Source: CAYXDR01 sp046498185 (lineage in GTDB: Bacteria; Desulfobacterota; DSM-4660; Desulfatiglandales; Desulfatiglandaceae). Taken from it: 49,891 bases of DNA. A program made the position numbers and the translations under genes. Below, one piece after another: positions 16,182-24,912 of this stretch. Location of the stretch: contig JAWOBE010000172.1 in NCBI GenBank assembly GCA_046498185.1, forward strand, positions 1 to 49,891, given 5' to 3'. The notes below the pieces were generated by a model. That model was given only the letters and a program-made list of their open reading frames with translations, searched no databases and was not told the DNA's origin. Each line of letters opens with the position of its first letter. Position 1 is the stretch's first letter.

Positions 16182-16732
16182 TCAAGAAGCATAACGGCAC
16201 AGGCCAACACTGTTGTCCAGAGTCCACTCTTATGCCCCCTGGCCGATTGAGCTATGCTGCGGCTCACAAATTGCCGCTGGCCGACCTTGTAAACATTTTT
16301 TCTTTCGTCCCATGCGACATCCGGATCAAGCTCTATCCCCAGTGTTGAAGCCAGCATCGTCGCTGCTAAATCTTCAGCAAAATCTGCGGATTTTCGTAAA
16401 GTCTCGCCAAAACCATGATGTTCGCTTATATAGCCGTACTGATTATGGTCCTTCGGTCTTGCAAGGCCTATTGCAGCCGAAATTAACCTATTAGGTTCGT
16501 TCGTACTTTCCTTCGCCATAACGACGAAAGTGATTTCGCCGGCGCGCAGCATCGCAACTCCCTTGTCCCGCTTTATTATTTTGCAATCCGGGGGGAAAAT
16601 GCTCGAAACAGTTACGATGTTGCACTTTTCGATGCCAGCGTTCCTAAGCGCGAGTTCGAAGCTTTGAAGCTTGTTTCTATGATAACCGACGCCTTTGGTA
16701 AAAAACATTTTCTTAGGGACGATTTCACTCAC
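16178..16732 (-). CDS. pdaD: Pyruvoyl-dependent arginine decarboxylase
   Basis: It converts arginine to agmatine and CO2. The 184-residue proenzyme has the self-cleavage site TVSSIFPPDCKII; cutting between S43 and S44 makes the pyruvoyl cofactor and two chains. The conserved MAKESTNEPNRLISAAIGLARP and ISEHHG segments are present. Translation begins at GTG 16732 behind AGGAGG. It leads a three-gene operon (arginine > agmatine > putrescine plus a DHS-like step), with overlaps at each junction. Confidence 0.93.
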   Translation of the reverse strand: MSEIVPKKMFFTKGVGYHRNKLQSFELALRNAGIEKCNIVTVSSIFPPDCKIIKRDKGVAMLRAGEITFVVMAKESTNEPNRLISAAIGLARPKDHNQYGYISEHHGFGETLRKSADFAEDLAATMLASTLGIELDPDVAWDERKNVYKVGQRQFVSRSIAQSARGHKSGLWTTVLACAVMLLE

Positions 16733-16899
16733 GGTCCGCCTCCTTTTAAGCCCGGCGCCCGAAGCCCGGTCGCCTCAAAAACTTTCCGCCTCCAGAACCT
16801 CCGGTCTGCTGTAAGCACGGTGAAGATCCGTTAAAGGCGGAAGTTGAAATGCAACGGATGCCTGAACGATCGCATCCGGCTCATATTTTTCAAAAGTAT

Positions 16900-16928
16900 T
16901 TTATAATCATTTTCACCGGTCGATGCAA
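16900..16928 (-). promoter_or_regulatory. Probable promoter of the polyamine operon
   Basis: On the minus strand: TTGCAT (16923-16928), a 17-base spacer and TATAAA (16900-16905). This gives a leader of about 160 bases before pdaD with possible stems: GGATGC/GCATCC, and TTCCGCC pairing with GGCGGAA. Confidence 0.45.
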
Positions 16929-16949
16929 AAAAAATCATGGACCGAAACA

Positions 16950-18359
16950 TCATGCGTCCGGCTTGAAATCTTCCTTTCTTAAACCATATTTTTTGATCAG
17001 TTTATGAAACTGCCTGGTGCTGATCCCGGAAGTCGCCGCCGAAAGATTTATTTTCCCCCGGCAGCGTTTCAAAACTTCTTCCAGATAGCGGTGTTCGGAT
17101 TCGGCTATAAATTTTCTTCGAACCTGCGCCAGGGTCGGGAATTCCTTCCAATTCACCGTGCCTTCGCCGGGTTCCGAATTTTGGAACAACTCATGGGGGA
17201 AACTTTCCGGCATCAACACCTTCGAAGCTTCAAGAATACATGCCCGTTCCAGCAGATTTTCCAGCTCCCGGATATTGCCGGGCCAGCCATAGTGTTCGAA
17301 TGCTTCAAGCACATCGGGGTGAATTCCACGTATTTCTTTTACAAATAATTTATTCATACGATCCAGGAAACATTCACACAAAAGACCTAAATCCTCCAGC
17401 CGTTCTCGAAGCGGAGAAATTTCCACCGGAAAAACATTAAGTCGGTAATACAAATCACGCCTGAATCTACTCTCTTCGGTCATTTCTTTCAGGTTTAAAT
17501 TTGTCGCAGAGATTATCCTGACATCGGCCTGGAGCGTCTCTTCGCCCCCTATCCTTTGAAATGTACCATCCTGCAGCACCTGCAGCAATTTTACCTGCGC
17601 CATCGGGGTTATTGTGCCGATTTCATCCAGGAAAATCGTTCCTCCCTGGGCTATTTCGAATTTTCCCGGCTTCCGGCGTATCGCACCGGTGAAGGCACCT
17701 TTTTCATGGCCGAAGAGTTCACTTTCCAGCAATGTTTCAGGAATCGCCCCACAATGCACGCTTATAAACTGAAAGTCTTTTCGGTTGCTGTGGCGATGGA
17801 TCATCCTCGCAAGCACATTTTTGCCTGTACCGGTCTCACCGGTAAGCAATACCGTGCTCTTGGTAGGCGCCACACATCGTATTTTTTCGTAAACCTGCCT
17901 CATAGCAGGACTTTTCGTCTGCACCATCGTGAAGACGTCTTCATCCCAGGCTCTGGTTCGCAGATAATCCAGTTCAGACTGGAGCAACAGCGATTCATGA
18001 ACCGAATCAACGGCGTGCTTGAGTTCCTCCTGTTGAAGGGGGTATGATACATAGGTACGGGCTCCGGCCCGAACCGCTTTCACCGCTTCCCTGACCGTTT
18101 CCGGCGGCGTCATCACCACCACCTCTATGCCGGGAAACAACTCCCAGAAAGGCCGCAGCACTTCTTTGCAGCCTTCACCCCGTGCGGAATTCATCAACAT
18201 CGAAAGATCGAAAAAAAGAAAATCACACCTTTTGCGTCGAAGCAACTCCAGGCCTTCGGCGGGACTTGAAGCTACTTCCAGGTTGTGCCCTCCGTCGGTG
18301 AATTCATCGAGTGCCGTGAGCGCAGAGGACGACGTGCATATCGCCAGGATTGAACTCAT
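16950..18359 (-). CDS. Sigma-54-dependent transcriptional activator with degenerate receiver
   Basis: The protein is NtrC-like: receiver (1-120), sigma-54 AAA+ domain (about 148-375) with GETGTGK (174-180) and GAFTGA (221-226), and a Fis-type HTH at the C-terminus. The receiver keeps an Asp (D51) but lacks the N-terminal acidic pair (AICTSSSAL), and the conserved Lys is absent (YVSYPL in place of xxxKPx). Ordinary phosphorylation is therefore doubtful. No kinase adjoins it. It is the last gene of a four-gene run and its start overlaps the mocA-like stop. Confidence 0.92.
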   Translation of the reverse strand: MSSILAICTSSSALTALDEFTDGGHNLEVASSPAEGLELLRRKRCDFLFFDLSMLMNSARGEGCKEVLRPFWELFPGIEVVVMTPPETVREAVKAVRAGARTYVSYPLQQEELKHAVDSVHESLLLQSELDYLRTRAWDEDVFTMVQTKSPAMRQVYEKIRCVAPTKSTVLLTGETGTGKNVLARMIHRHSNRKDFQFISVHCGAIPETLLESELFGHEKGAFTGAIRRKPGKFEIAQGGTIFLDEIGTITPMAQVKLLQVLQDGTFQRIGGEETLQADVRIISATNLNLKEMTEESRFRRDLYYRLNVFPVEISPLRERLEDLGLLCECFLDRMNKLFVKEIRGIHPDVLEAFEHYGWPGNIRELENLLERACILEASKVLMPESFPHELFQNSEPGEGTVNWKEFPTLAQVRRKFIAESEHRYLEEVLKRCRGKINLSAATSGISTRQFHKLIKKYGLRKEDFKPDA

Positions 18360-18973
18360 GACAACCGACTGTAATCCTCCGGTGTATCGATATCCCTAAA
18401 ATCATAATGCATATCGGGCGTCATCAGATATACCCTTTCCGGAAACGCATCGAAAAGAGCCCTCCCTCCAACATCACCCCGGAGAGCATGCAAATGAGAA
18501 TACATATCACGGCCGAATACAACAGGATGACATCGGCGGTCCCTTCCTTTCACAGCGCCTATGGATGCACCGGAATTCAGATAGCGATGGATCAGAAGAT
18601 TTATCAGGCTCGAAGACACATTAGGCATGTCGCCCAGGATAATCATGGTGTGATCGAACCGCTTCTCAACAACCGAGAGACCGGCGATGATCGATGAGCT
18701 TAAACCTTCCTCCCAGCGGCTGTTTCTAATAATCGACAATTTAGGATGGCTGCAATAGTTGGTCAATTCCGCTCGAATTCTTTCACTGCAGCATCCAAGC
18801 ACGACCACCACATGTTCCAGTTCGGATGAAAGGGCATGAAGCGTCACCCTGGCTACGAGCGGGATGCCCTCCACCGGCAGAAGCTGCTTGAGCGATCCCA
18901 TCCTGCTCGACAGCCCGGCCGCCGGTATGACGCCGGCGACCCCGCTGGCTGGTTCTTGTTTGGTTTCGCTCAT
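18356..18973 (-). CDS. MocA-like nucleotidyltransferase (molybdenum cofactor type)
   Basis: The 205-residue NTP transferase has the loop GVIPAAGLSSRMGSLKQLLPV and the metal motif GDMPNV. Relatives (MocA/MobA) add CMP or GMP to molybdopterin; closely similar proteins also serve other NTP-transfer roles. The conserved end GDVGGR...DIDTPEDY is typical of the MocA branch. Starts and stops overlap its neighbours by four bases on both sides, giving a tight operon with a Cys-rich protein upstream and a sigma-54 activator downstream. Confidence 0.82.
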   Translation of the reverse strand: MSETKQEPASGVAGVIPAAGLSSRMGSLKQLLPVEGIPLVARVTLHALSSELEHVVVVLGCCSERIRAELTNYCSHPKLSIIRNSRWEEGLSSSIIAGLSVVEKRFDHTMIILGDMPNVSSSLINLLIHRYLNSGASIGAVKGRDRRCHPVVFGRDMYSHLHALRGDVGGRALFDAFPERVYLMTPDMHYDFRDIDTPEDYSRLS

Positions 18974-19263
18974 TTATTTTCATCCTTTTCCGCATTTTTC
19001 CGGGCTTGAGAAATGAGCTCAATCAACGACAGCACTTTCGGAGCCGGCCGCCTGTTCACCAACTCTCTCCATTGCTCCCGGCTTAACCGGTTCTTCAAAA
19101 ACTCTTCCACATCGAAATATGCATGCCAGCAGTCAAGAATTTTGAAGCATGGGGAGCCATGGTTTTCGAATCGGCAATAAGAAAAATGAATCTGATGGCC
19201 CAATCTGGGGCATCGAATCTTGAAATCATCGTCGGGGGGGATGATGGTTCGGTCCATTTTCAT
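18970..19263 (-). CDS. Small Cys/His protein of unknown function
   Basis: The 97-residue protein has four Cys (about 18, 30, 39, 45) with nearby His residues in its first half (CPRLGHQIHFSYC, CFKILDCWH), which could bind zinc or an Fe-S cluster, and a charged helical second half. I do not recognise the family. It overlaps the mocA-like gene by four bases, so its function is probably tied to it. Confidence 0.72.
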   Translation of the reverse strand: MKMDRTIIPPDDDFKIRCPRLGHQIHFSYCRFENHGSPCFKILDCWHAYFDVEEFLKNRLSREQWRELVNRRPAPKVLSLIELISQARKNAEKDENK

Positions 19264-19271
19264 CGCCTGCA

Positions 19272-19285
19272 GGCGGTCGACCGCC
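19272..19285. promoter_or_regulatory. 14-bp palindrome in the trpB2/Cys-protein gap
   Basis: GGCGGTCGACCGCC is a perfect palindrome just upstream of the Cys-protein start. Nearby TCGACCGC allows an alternative pairing, so a processing or attenuation hairpin is possible. Confidence 0.35.
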
Positions 19286-19314
19286 TTGTTTCTCGATCGA
19301 CCGCGCGCACCTTT

Positions 19315-20694
19315 TTATACCGGTTTATATTGCCTGGGCTTGGGAAGCGAAGCAATATCATCCAGAGCCCTGGCGATTTCTTCGTCACCGAGTTCATGAT
19401 CTGAAAGCCTTCCCTGAAGGAACGCCTCGTAGGCAGCCATATCCACAAGACCGTGACCGCTCCAGTTGAAAAGGATCACCTTCTCCTTTCCTTCTTCCTT
19501 GGCTTTGAGAGCCTCGCGGATGACCATGGCGATTGCATGGTTCGTCTCGGGCGCGCTGATAAAAGCTTCGGTCCGGGCAAAAGTGATTCCTGCACGGAAT
19601 GTTTCCAGTTGCGGAACAGCCTCGGCCCGAATCAAACCGTCAAGGATCAACTGGCTTATCATCGGCGACATTCCGTGATACCTGAGCCCTCCGGCATGGA
19701 TAGGCTCGGGGACAAAACCATGCCCAAGCGTGTGCATCGCCATCAACGGGGTTAATTTCCCGGTATCCCCGAAGTCATAGGCAAACGGCCCCTTGGTCAT
19801 TGTCGGGCATGACGTCGGCTCCACACCTATGATATCAATTTGCTTGCCGTCGATCTTGTCTCGCACAAACGGAAAAGCCATGCCGGCGAAATTGCTTCCA
19901 CCGCCGCAGCACCCGATTATCACGTCCGGGTACTCCCCGACAACCGCCAGTTGTTTCTGGGTTTCGAGGCCGTTCACCGTCTGGTGAAGCATAACATGAT
20001 TAAGAACGCTGCCAAGAGAGTATTTTGTATCTTCGCGCATCACGGCAGCTTCAACAGCTTCGCTGATCGCAATTCCCAGGCTCCCCGGGGAATCCGGGTT
20101 CTCCGCAAGAATCGCCCTGCCGGCGTTTGTTTCCTCGCTGGGGCTCGCTACACAATTGCCCCCCCAGGTTTCCATCATAATCCGCCTGTAGGGCTTCTGC
20201 TGAAAACTGATCTTGACCATGAACACCTTGCATTCCAGCCCGAACATGCTGCAGCACATGGAAAGAGCGCTTCCCCACTGGCCGGCCCCTGTCTCTGTTG
20301 TTATCCTTTTGGTGCCGGAGATCTTGTTGTAATAAGCTTGTGCGATTGCGGTGTTGGGCTTGTGGCTTCCTGCCGGACTTACACCCTCGTTTTTGAAATA
20401 AATTCTTGCAGGTGTACCCAGATAGGCCTCCAACCCCGAAGCACGGTAAAGGGGGCTCGGACGCCAAATAAGGTATTTCTCGAGCACCGGTTCCGGTATA
20501 TCTATCCAGCGTTCGGTACTCACCTCCTGTTCGATCAACGGCATCGGGAATATAGGTGCCAGGTCGTCAGGCCCGATCGGCTGTCCGGTGCCCGGGTGCA
20601 AGGGAGCCTCCATCGGAGTCGGCATATCCGCTGCAAGGTTGTACCACTGCCGGGGTAACTCCGATTCGGGAAGTACGATTTTTTTTATTTCCAT
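19315..20694 (-). CDS. TrpB2-type tryptophan synthase beta-like enzyme
   Basis: This PLP enzyme joins indole and serine. The long N-terminal form (459 residues) is of the TrpB2 class, which works without TrpA. The PLP lysine lies in GVSPAGSHKPNTA, and GCCGGGSNFAG is the phosphate-binding loop. The start at 20694 has AAGGAG six bases upstream and begins at the conserved domain; an upstream in-frame start would add 42 unconserved residues. It leads a four-gene run. TrpB2 may salvage indole, but the neighbours do not point to tryptophan synthesis. Confidence 0.9.
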   Translation of the reverse strand: MEIKKIVLPESELPRQWYNLAADMPTPMEAPLHPGTGQPIGPDDLAPIFPMPLIEQEVSTERWIDIPEPVLEKYLIWRPSPLYRASGLEAYLGTPARIYFKNEGVSPAGSHKPNTAIAQAYYNKISGTKRITTETGAGQWGSALSMCCSMFGLECKVFMVKISFQQKPYRRIMMETWGGNCVASPSEETNAGRAILAENPDSPGSLGIAISEAVEAAVMREDTKYSLGSVLNHVMLHQTVNGLETQKQLAVVGEYPDVIIGCCGGGSNFAGMAFPFVRDKIDGKQIDIIGVEPTSCPTMTKGPFAYDFGDTGKLTPLMAMHTLGHGFVPEPIHAGGLRYHGMSPMISQLILDGLIRAEAVPQLETFRAGITFARTEAFISAPETNHAIAMVIREALKAKEEGKEKVILFNWSGHGLVDMAAYEAFLQGRLSDHELGDEEIARALDDIASLPKPRQYKPV

Positions 20695-20906
20695 GATTTC
20701 TCCTTTCCATACAGAATGTTGCCCCTCATCTCCGGAATCCTGTCCGGCAGGCTCTTCCGGTACCCGGCGACGGTGATTCACCGCCCACGCACTATGCTGA
20801 TTATATCTCCGATTCGACATCCGGAACCGATTTAATGGGGGATTTCATTTGATTTATAAGATAAACGATCACCTTTAGTCAAGAAATGCTTGAGCCGCCG
20901 TGAAAC

Positions 20907-21167
20907 CCGGCGCAGCCGGAACAAAAGCCATTAGCATTTAGCTGTTAGCTCTTAGCAAATCGGAATCCAAAAGCAATACCTGAAAAACAGCCGATACCGA
21001 CGCCGACGCCGAAAGAAAGAAGGGATATCGATTACGACAACGACAACCGTTTCGCTTCCGCTTCACTGACAACGACAACGATTTGACTCAAGGAGAATAG
21101 AGGCTGTGGCGGCCGGAATCCGGAGGGCACTACCTGAAAAACAGCCGATACCGACGCCGACGCCGAT
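20907..21167. repeat. Composite intergenic repeat, copy C (shortened)
   Basis: Modules present: CCCGGCGCAGCCGGAA, TTAGC heptads (20928-20956), TCGGAATCCAAAAGCA, ACAGCCGATACCGACGCCGACGCCGA, the CGATTACGACAACG hexads (21028-21082), AGGCTGTGGCGG, then a second CTACCTGAAAAACAGCCGATACC module at 21130-21167. The 119-bp core of copies A, B and D is missing. It fills most of the 633-base gap between trpB2 and nnr. Confidence 0.82.
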
Positions 21168-21327
21168 CAAAAACACAGGTTACTGCATCCCGCCTTGCGG
21201 GGAGATGGCATATTGATGGACCAGGGGGACCTTGAGCCTACAGCTGCGATGTGCTAGTTTTATTTTTGAATAGAGAAACAAAATATCCGGCGTGAACTTT
21301 AGTGGTCGGTTATCGAGAGGAAAGCCA

Positions 21328-22896
21328 ATGAAAATAAGCACGGTAAAACAAATGCGGGAGCTGGATCGAAGCGCTGTTGAAAGGTTCGGTATAGCCGAAG
21401 AAATCCTTATGGAAAACGCCGGTCAGGCCGCCTATTTCGCGATCCTGTCGCATATCGGCGTAAACGGGAAAAAATTCCTTGTCATATGCGGTGCAGGGAA
21501 TAACGGGGGAGACGGTTTCGTGGTCGCCCGAAAATTGTTGTCCTCCGGGGGATCGGCACAAATCGTTCTCCTTGGTGATCCTGGCAAATATCGCGGAGCC
21601 GCAAGAGTCAACCTGGACATAGCCCTTGCCCTGGGTATCGACACCGGCCCCTTCGATGAATTAGAAACCCTCAAACAACAGCTTGCCGATTCGGACGTCG
21701 TGGTGGATGCAATATTCGGAACGGGTCTGGCCCGTGCTGTTGAAGGAAAGTACCGGGACGTCATCGACACCATAAACGCAAGCGGTAAAAGAGTCGTCAG
21801 CCTTGACATACCCTCCGGAGTCTCCGGCGACACCGGGCAAGAGATGGGGACCGCGATCAAGGCCGACTACACGATAACATTCGGCCTGCCCAAAATCGGG
21901 AACTTGTTCTATCCCGGCTGCAGTCTGTGCGGCGAACTCTTTGTGACTCATATTTCCTTTCCACCGGGTTTGTATCGACACCTGGAAACAGAAGTGAACG
22001 ACCCCCCGCCATTACCTCCGCGTGATCCTTCGGGTCATAAGACTTCATTCGGGCAGGCGCTCTTTATTGCCGGAGCTTCCAGCTATTACGGAGCGCCGTC
22101 GTTTGCGGCGATGTCTTTTTTGAAATCCGGTGGGGGCTACGCGCGGCTGGCCTGCCCCCGATCCATCATTCCTTCGATCGCAACGGACGGCAAAGAAATC
22201 GTGTTTGTTCCGCAAGAGCAAACATCTTCCGGGGCGATTTCAACGGTGAACAAAAAATCGCTTATTTCATTGTCTGAAAATATGGATATCGTCGTGATTG
22301 GACCTGGGTTGTCTCTCGATCCGGAAACCTGCCGGTTAACCCGGGAGCTGGCCGCCGAAATAAAAACCCCTCTATTGATCGATGGAGACGGTCTTACGGC
22401 CGTCAGTTCGAATATCTCATGCGTTTCCGACCGTGACAACGCCACCGTGTTGACCCCTCATCCGGGGGAAATGGCGAGACTCACAGGGTTGCCTGTACCT
22501 GAAATCCTTGAAAACCCGATCCCTATTGTTCGAGACTTCGCGAAAAAGCTCAATTCCATAATAGTGCTTAAAGGTGCTCGGTCGATCATCGGTTACCCGG
22601 ATGGAAGGGTGTTCGTAAACCTGACCGGCAACTCAGGGATGGGAACCGCGGGCTCGGGAGACGTACTTACCGGAACAGTGGCCGCGATGTATTGTCTCGG
22701 GCTTCATTTCGAAGACGCGGTCCGCAAGGCGGTGTTTATTCATGGTGTGGCCGGTGACATCGCCGCTGCGGAAAAAGGCGAGGACGGAATAACCGCAGGA
22801 GATATCCTGGAATGCCTGCCGGCCGCAGTCAAATTGGACCGGGAAGCCAGGAACGGAAAACTTGACAGACTGTACCGGGGTCCGCAGGTTATTTAA
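21328..22896 (+). CDS. nnr: Bifunctional NAD(P)H-hydrate epimerase / ADP-dependent dehydratase
   Basis: It repairs NADHX and NADPHX. The N-terminal epimerase domain (about 1-215) has the motif CGAGNNGGDGFVVAR; the C-terminal dehydratase domain (about 225-522) has TPHPGEMARL and the nucleotide site GNSGMGTAGSGDVLTG. Start 21328 is chosen because GAGAGGAAAG precedes it and it opens on the conserved MKISTVKQMRELDR; an in-frame ATG at 21292 adds 12 residues. RNase Z follows 38 bases later. Confidence 0.95.
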   Translation: MKISTVKQMRELDRSAVERFGIAEEILMENAGQAAYFAILSHIGVNGKKFLVICGAGNNGGDGFVVARKLLSSGGSAQIVLLGDPGKYRGAARVNLDIALALGIDTGPFDELETLKQQLADSDVVVDAIFGTGLARAVEGKYRDVIDTINASGKRVVSLDIPSGVSGDTGQEMGTAIKADYTITFGLPKIGNLFYPGCSLCGELFVTHISFPPGLYRHLETEVNDPPPLPPRDPSGHKTSFGQALFIAGASSYYGAPSFAAMSFLKSGGGYARLACPRSIIPSIATDGKEIVFVPQEQTSSGAISTVNKKSLISLSENMDIVVIGPGLSLDPETCRLTRELAAEIKTPLLIDGDGLTAVSSNISCVSDRDNATVLTPHPGEMARLTGLPVPEILENPIPIVRDFAKKLNSIIVLKGARSIIGYPDGRVFVNLTGNSGMGTAGSGDVLTGTVAAMYCLGLHFEDAVRKAVFIHGVAGDIAAAEKGEDGITAGDILECLPAAVKLDREARNGKLDRLYRGPQVI

Positions 22897-22934
22897 CTTT
22901 GGAACGGGTGCTCCCTTTTTCATACAGGTGTAAA

Positions 22935-23861
22935 ATGAAATGCATACTGCTTGGCTCCGGAGGGCATCTTCCGTTGGTGGAACGTTTCCTGACTTCGGTA
23001 GCGGTCCGATTTGGCGGCGATATCTATCTTTTTGATGCAGGTGAATGCACACAGTTAGCTTTAAGAAAAGCCAAACTGACAGCCGGACGTTTGAAGGTCC
23101 TGGCGGTGAGTCACATGCACGGTGACCATTGTCTGGGAATTCCGGGGCTGCTCATGTTGAGGGGACAGGATCCCGATCCAAGGCCAATAACGATAATCGG
23201 GCCTCCCGGCATCAAAAAATACGTCTCAGAAACCCTTTATTCCATGAACCACACACCCAGGTTTGAAATTCATTACCACGAATGGGACGAAAAAAGCGAA
23301 ACAGCCTGGGAGGACGAAGCGGTTAGTATTCGATGGCTCCCGCTCAATCACAGAATTTTTTGCCTGGGTTACCGCCTTGAAGAACATCCCCGCCCCGGGA
23401 AATTCAATACTGCAGCCGCGGAAAAACTGGGAGTTCCTCCCGGGCCTTACAGGGCCGATCTGCAGCGTGGGAAAACCGTTACACTCGAAAACGGCACTAC
23501 GGTTGAGCCCTCCCAGGTATTGGGCCCGTCGCGACCGGGAAAGGTCTTCGCTTTTGCAACTGACACCGGCCGGTGCAAAAACCTGTACCCGCTGCTGAAT
23601 GAAGCTGATATAGCGTTTATCGAGGGTACTTTCCACCCCGATGAAACGACCGAAGCCGCACGAAGCGGTCACATGACAATTTCGGAAACATGCAGGATCG
23701 CTGGAAGGGCCGGCGTCAAACGTACGGTGATTGTTCACCTTAGTCCCCGCTACCGAAGCGAAACCGACATGGCGAGGTTACACCGTGCCGTGCTCAAGGC
23801 CGGCATAAAAGCTGAAATTGGAGTCGACTCGGCCGTCTATCACGTCACCGAAACGGTGTAA
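22935..23861 (+). CDS. rnz: Ribonuclease Z-type metallo-beta-lactamase
   Basis: The 308-residue protein would trim tRNA 3' ends. It has the start KCILLGSGG, the metal motif SHMHGDHCLGIPGLL, an Asp in FATDTGRC and a late His in SGHMT plus VIVHLSPRY. Start 22935 has AGGTG upstream; an in-frame ATG at 22899 adds 12 residues. It lies just after nnr and is probably co-transcribed. Confidence 0.9.
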   Translation: MKCILLGSGGHLPLVERFLTSVAVRFGGDIYLFDAGECTQLALRKAKLTAGRLKVLAVSHMHGDHCLGIPGLLMLRGQDPDPRPITIIGPPGIKKYVSETLYSMNHTPRFEIHYHEWDEKSETAWEDEAVSIRWLPLNHRIFCLGYRLEEHPRPGKFNTAAAEKLGVPPGPYRADLQRGKTVTLENGTTVEPSQVLGPSRPGKVFAFATDTGRCKNLYPLLNEADIAFIEGTFHPDETTEAARSGHMTISETCRIAGRAGVKRTVIVHLSPRYRSETDMARLHRAVLKAGIKAEIGVDSAVYHVTETV

Positions 23862-23913
23862 AATTTCCCGGCGCTGTCTTCTTTACGGCGAAATCAAAAA
23901 CAGGCCGCACTTT

Positions 23914-24831
23914 TCAACGGACAGGGAAAAGCCAGCCGGAGAATTCCGGATCATTCCCCGAAAGAATCGACTGGAAACGTTCCCGGAGCTTCTTCGTCAC
24001 CGGTCCCTTGGGCCCCGGCAGATCGCGCTCTTCAAACCGGGTTACAGGGAGAATCTTGGCGGTGGTGCTGGACATGAACATTTCATCGGCCTCCAGGCAT
24101 ACCTGTGTGCTGATTCGCGCTTCCACCATTTCAATACCACAGGTCTCCGCAAGCGGGATAACGGATTTCCGCGTTATACTCCTCAATATATTTCCCGGTG
24201 AGGGAGTAAGCAGGCTGCCGTCTTTGACAATGAACAACGACGAAGTCGCGCTCTCCGCGATGGCTTCGTCCCGATCCTTCATCACGGCCCGGTCATAACC
24301 ACGTCTAACGGCCTCAAGCGCCGCCATCATTCCATTCAAATAATTGGCCGCCGCCTTGGCCTCGGTGGGAACTGTAGCAGGGTCCAGCTTTCGCCAGCCA
24401 CTGATACAAAGAGTGACCCCCCTGTCATAGTCATGCGGCGGCGCGCCCAAATCGCGCTCCGGGTCCATGACAAGCACCGCAATTGATACATCTCCGGACG
24501 GCGGAAGGATATCGAATGCGCATTGGGGATAATAACACATCACCTTGATAGAACCGCTTGAAAGTTCGTTTTTTCGAACAGCCTCCAGAACGGTTTCGGC
24601 CAGCGCCTTTTTGGCGGTCGGTATTTCCATCTCGAGGAACCGTGCACTTTTGAAAAGCCTTTCAATATGTTCATCCAGCCGGAAAACGGAAGAACCTCCG
24701 GCTGTTTCATGGAAGCTCATAACCTCGAAAATTCCTGATCCCCTGCCGAAGCTGTGGCTCATGATATGCACCTTTGCCTGGTCCCATGGAATCCAGTTTC
24801 CATCCATAAAAGCCACTCTTTCAACCGCCAT
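23914..24831 (-). CDS. Class IV aminotransferase (branched-chain type)
   Basis: The fold-type IV PLP protein, about 305 residues, is related to branched-chain aminotransferase (IlvE), D-amino-acid transaminase and aminodeoxychorismate lyase. The PLP Lys is in TEAKAAANYLN; the signatures FGRGSGIFEVMSF and EADEMFMSSTTAKILPV are present. IlvE is the nearest fit, but substrate cannot be fixed by eye. The ATG at 24831 is preferred over TTG 24837 because AGGAGG lies six bases before it. Confidence 0.85.
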   Translation of the reverse strand: MAVERVAFMDGNWIPWDQAKVHIMSHSFGRGSGIFEVMSFHETAGGSSVFRLDEHIERLFKSARFLEMEIPTAKKALAETVLEAVRKNELSSGSIKVMCYYPQCAFDILPPSGDVSIAVLVMDPERDLGAPPHDYDRGVTLCISGWRKLDPATVPTEAKAAANYLNGMMAALEAVRRGYDRAVMKDRDEAIAESATSSLFIVKDGSLLTPSPGNILRSITRKSVIPLAETCGIEMVEARISTQVCLEADEMFMSSTTAKILPVTRFEERDLPGPKGPVTKKLRERFQSILSGNDPEFSGWLFPVR

Positions 24832-24912
24832 CGACAACCTCCTTGATTTGTTTACCCCGCCCTTTTAATTTTATTTTCCCGTCTTCCGCTGTTCAAACCC
24901 TTCCTCCACCTC

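Noticed and set aside
19840..20658. A 272-residue frame antisense to the trpB2-like gene.
   Set aside because: It is a shadow of a strongly conserved PLP enzyme on the other strand and has no domain features.
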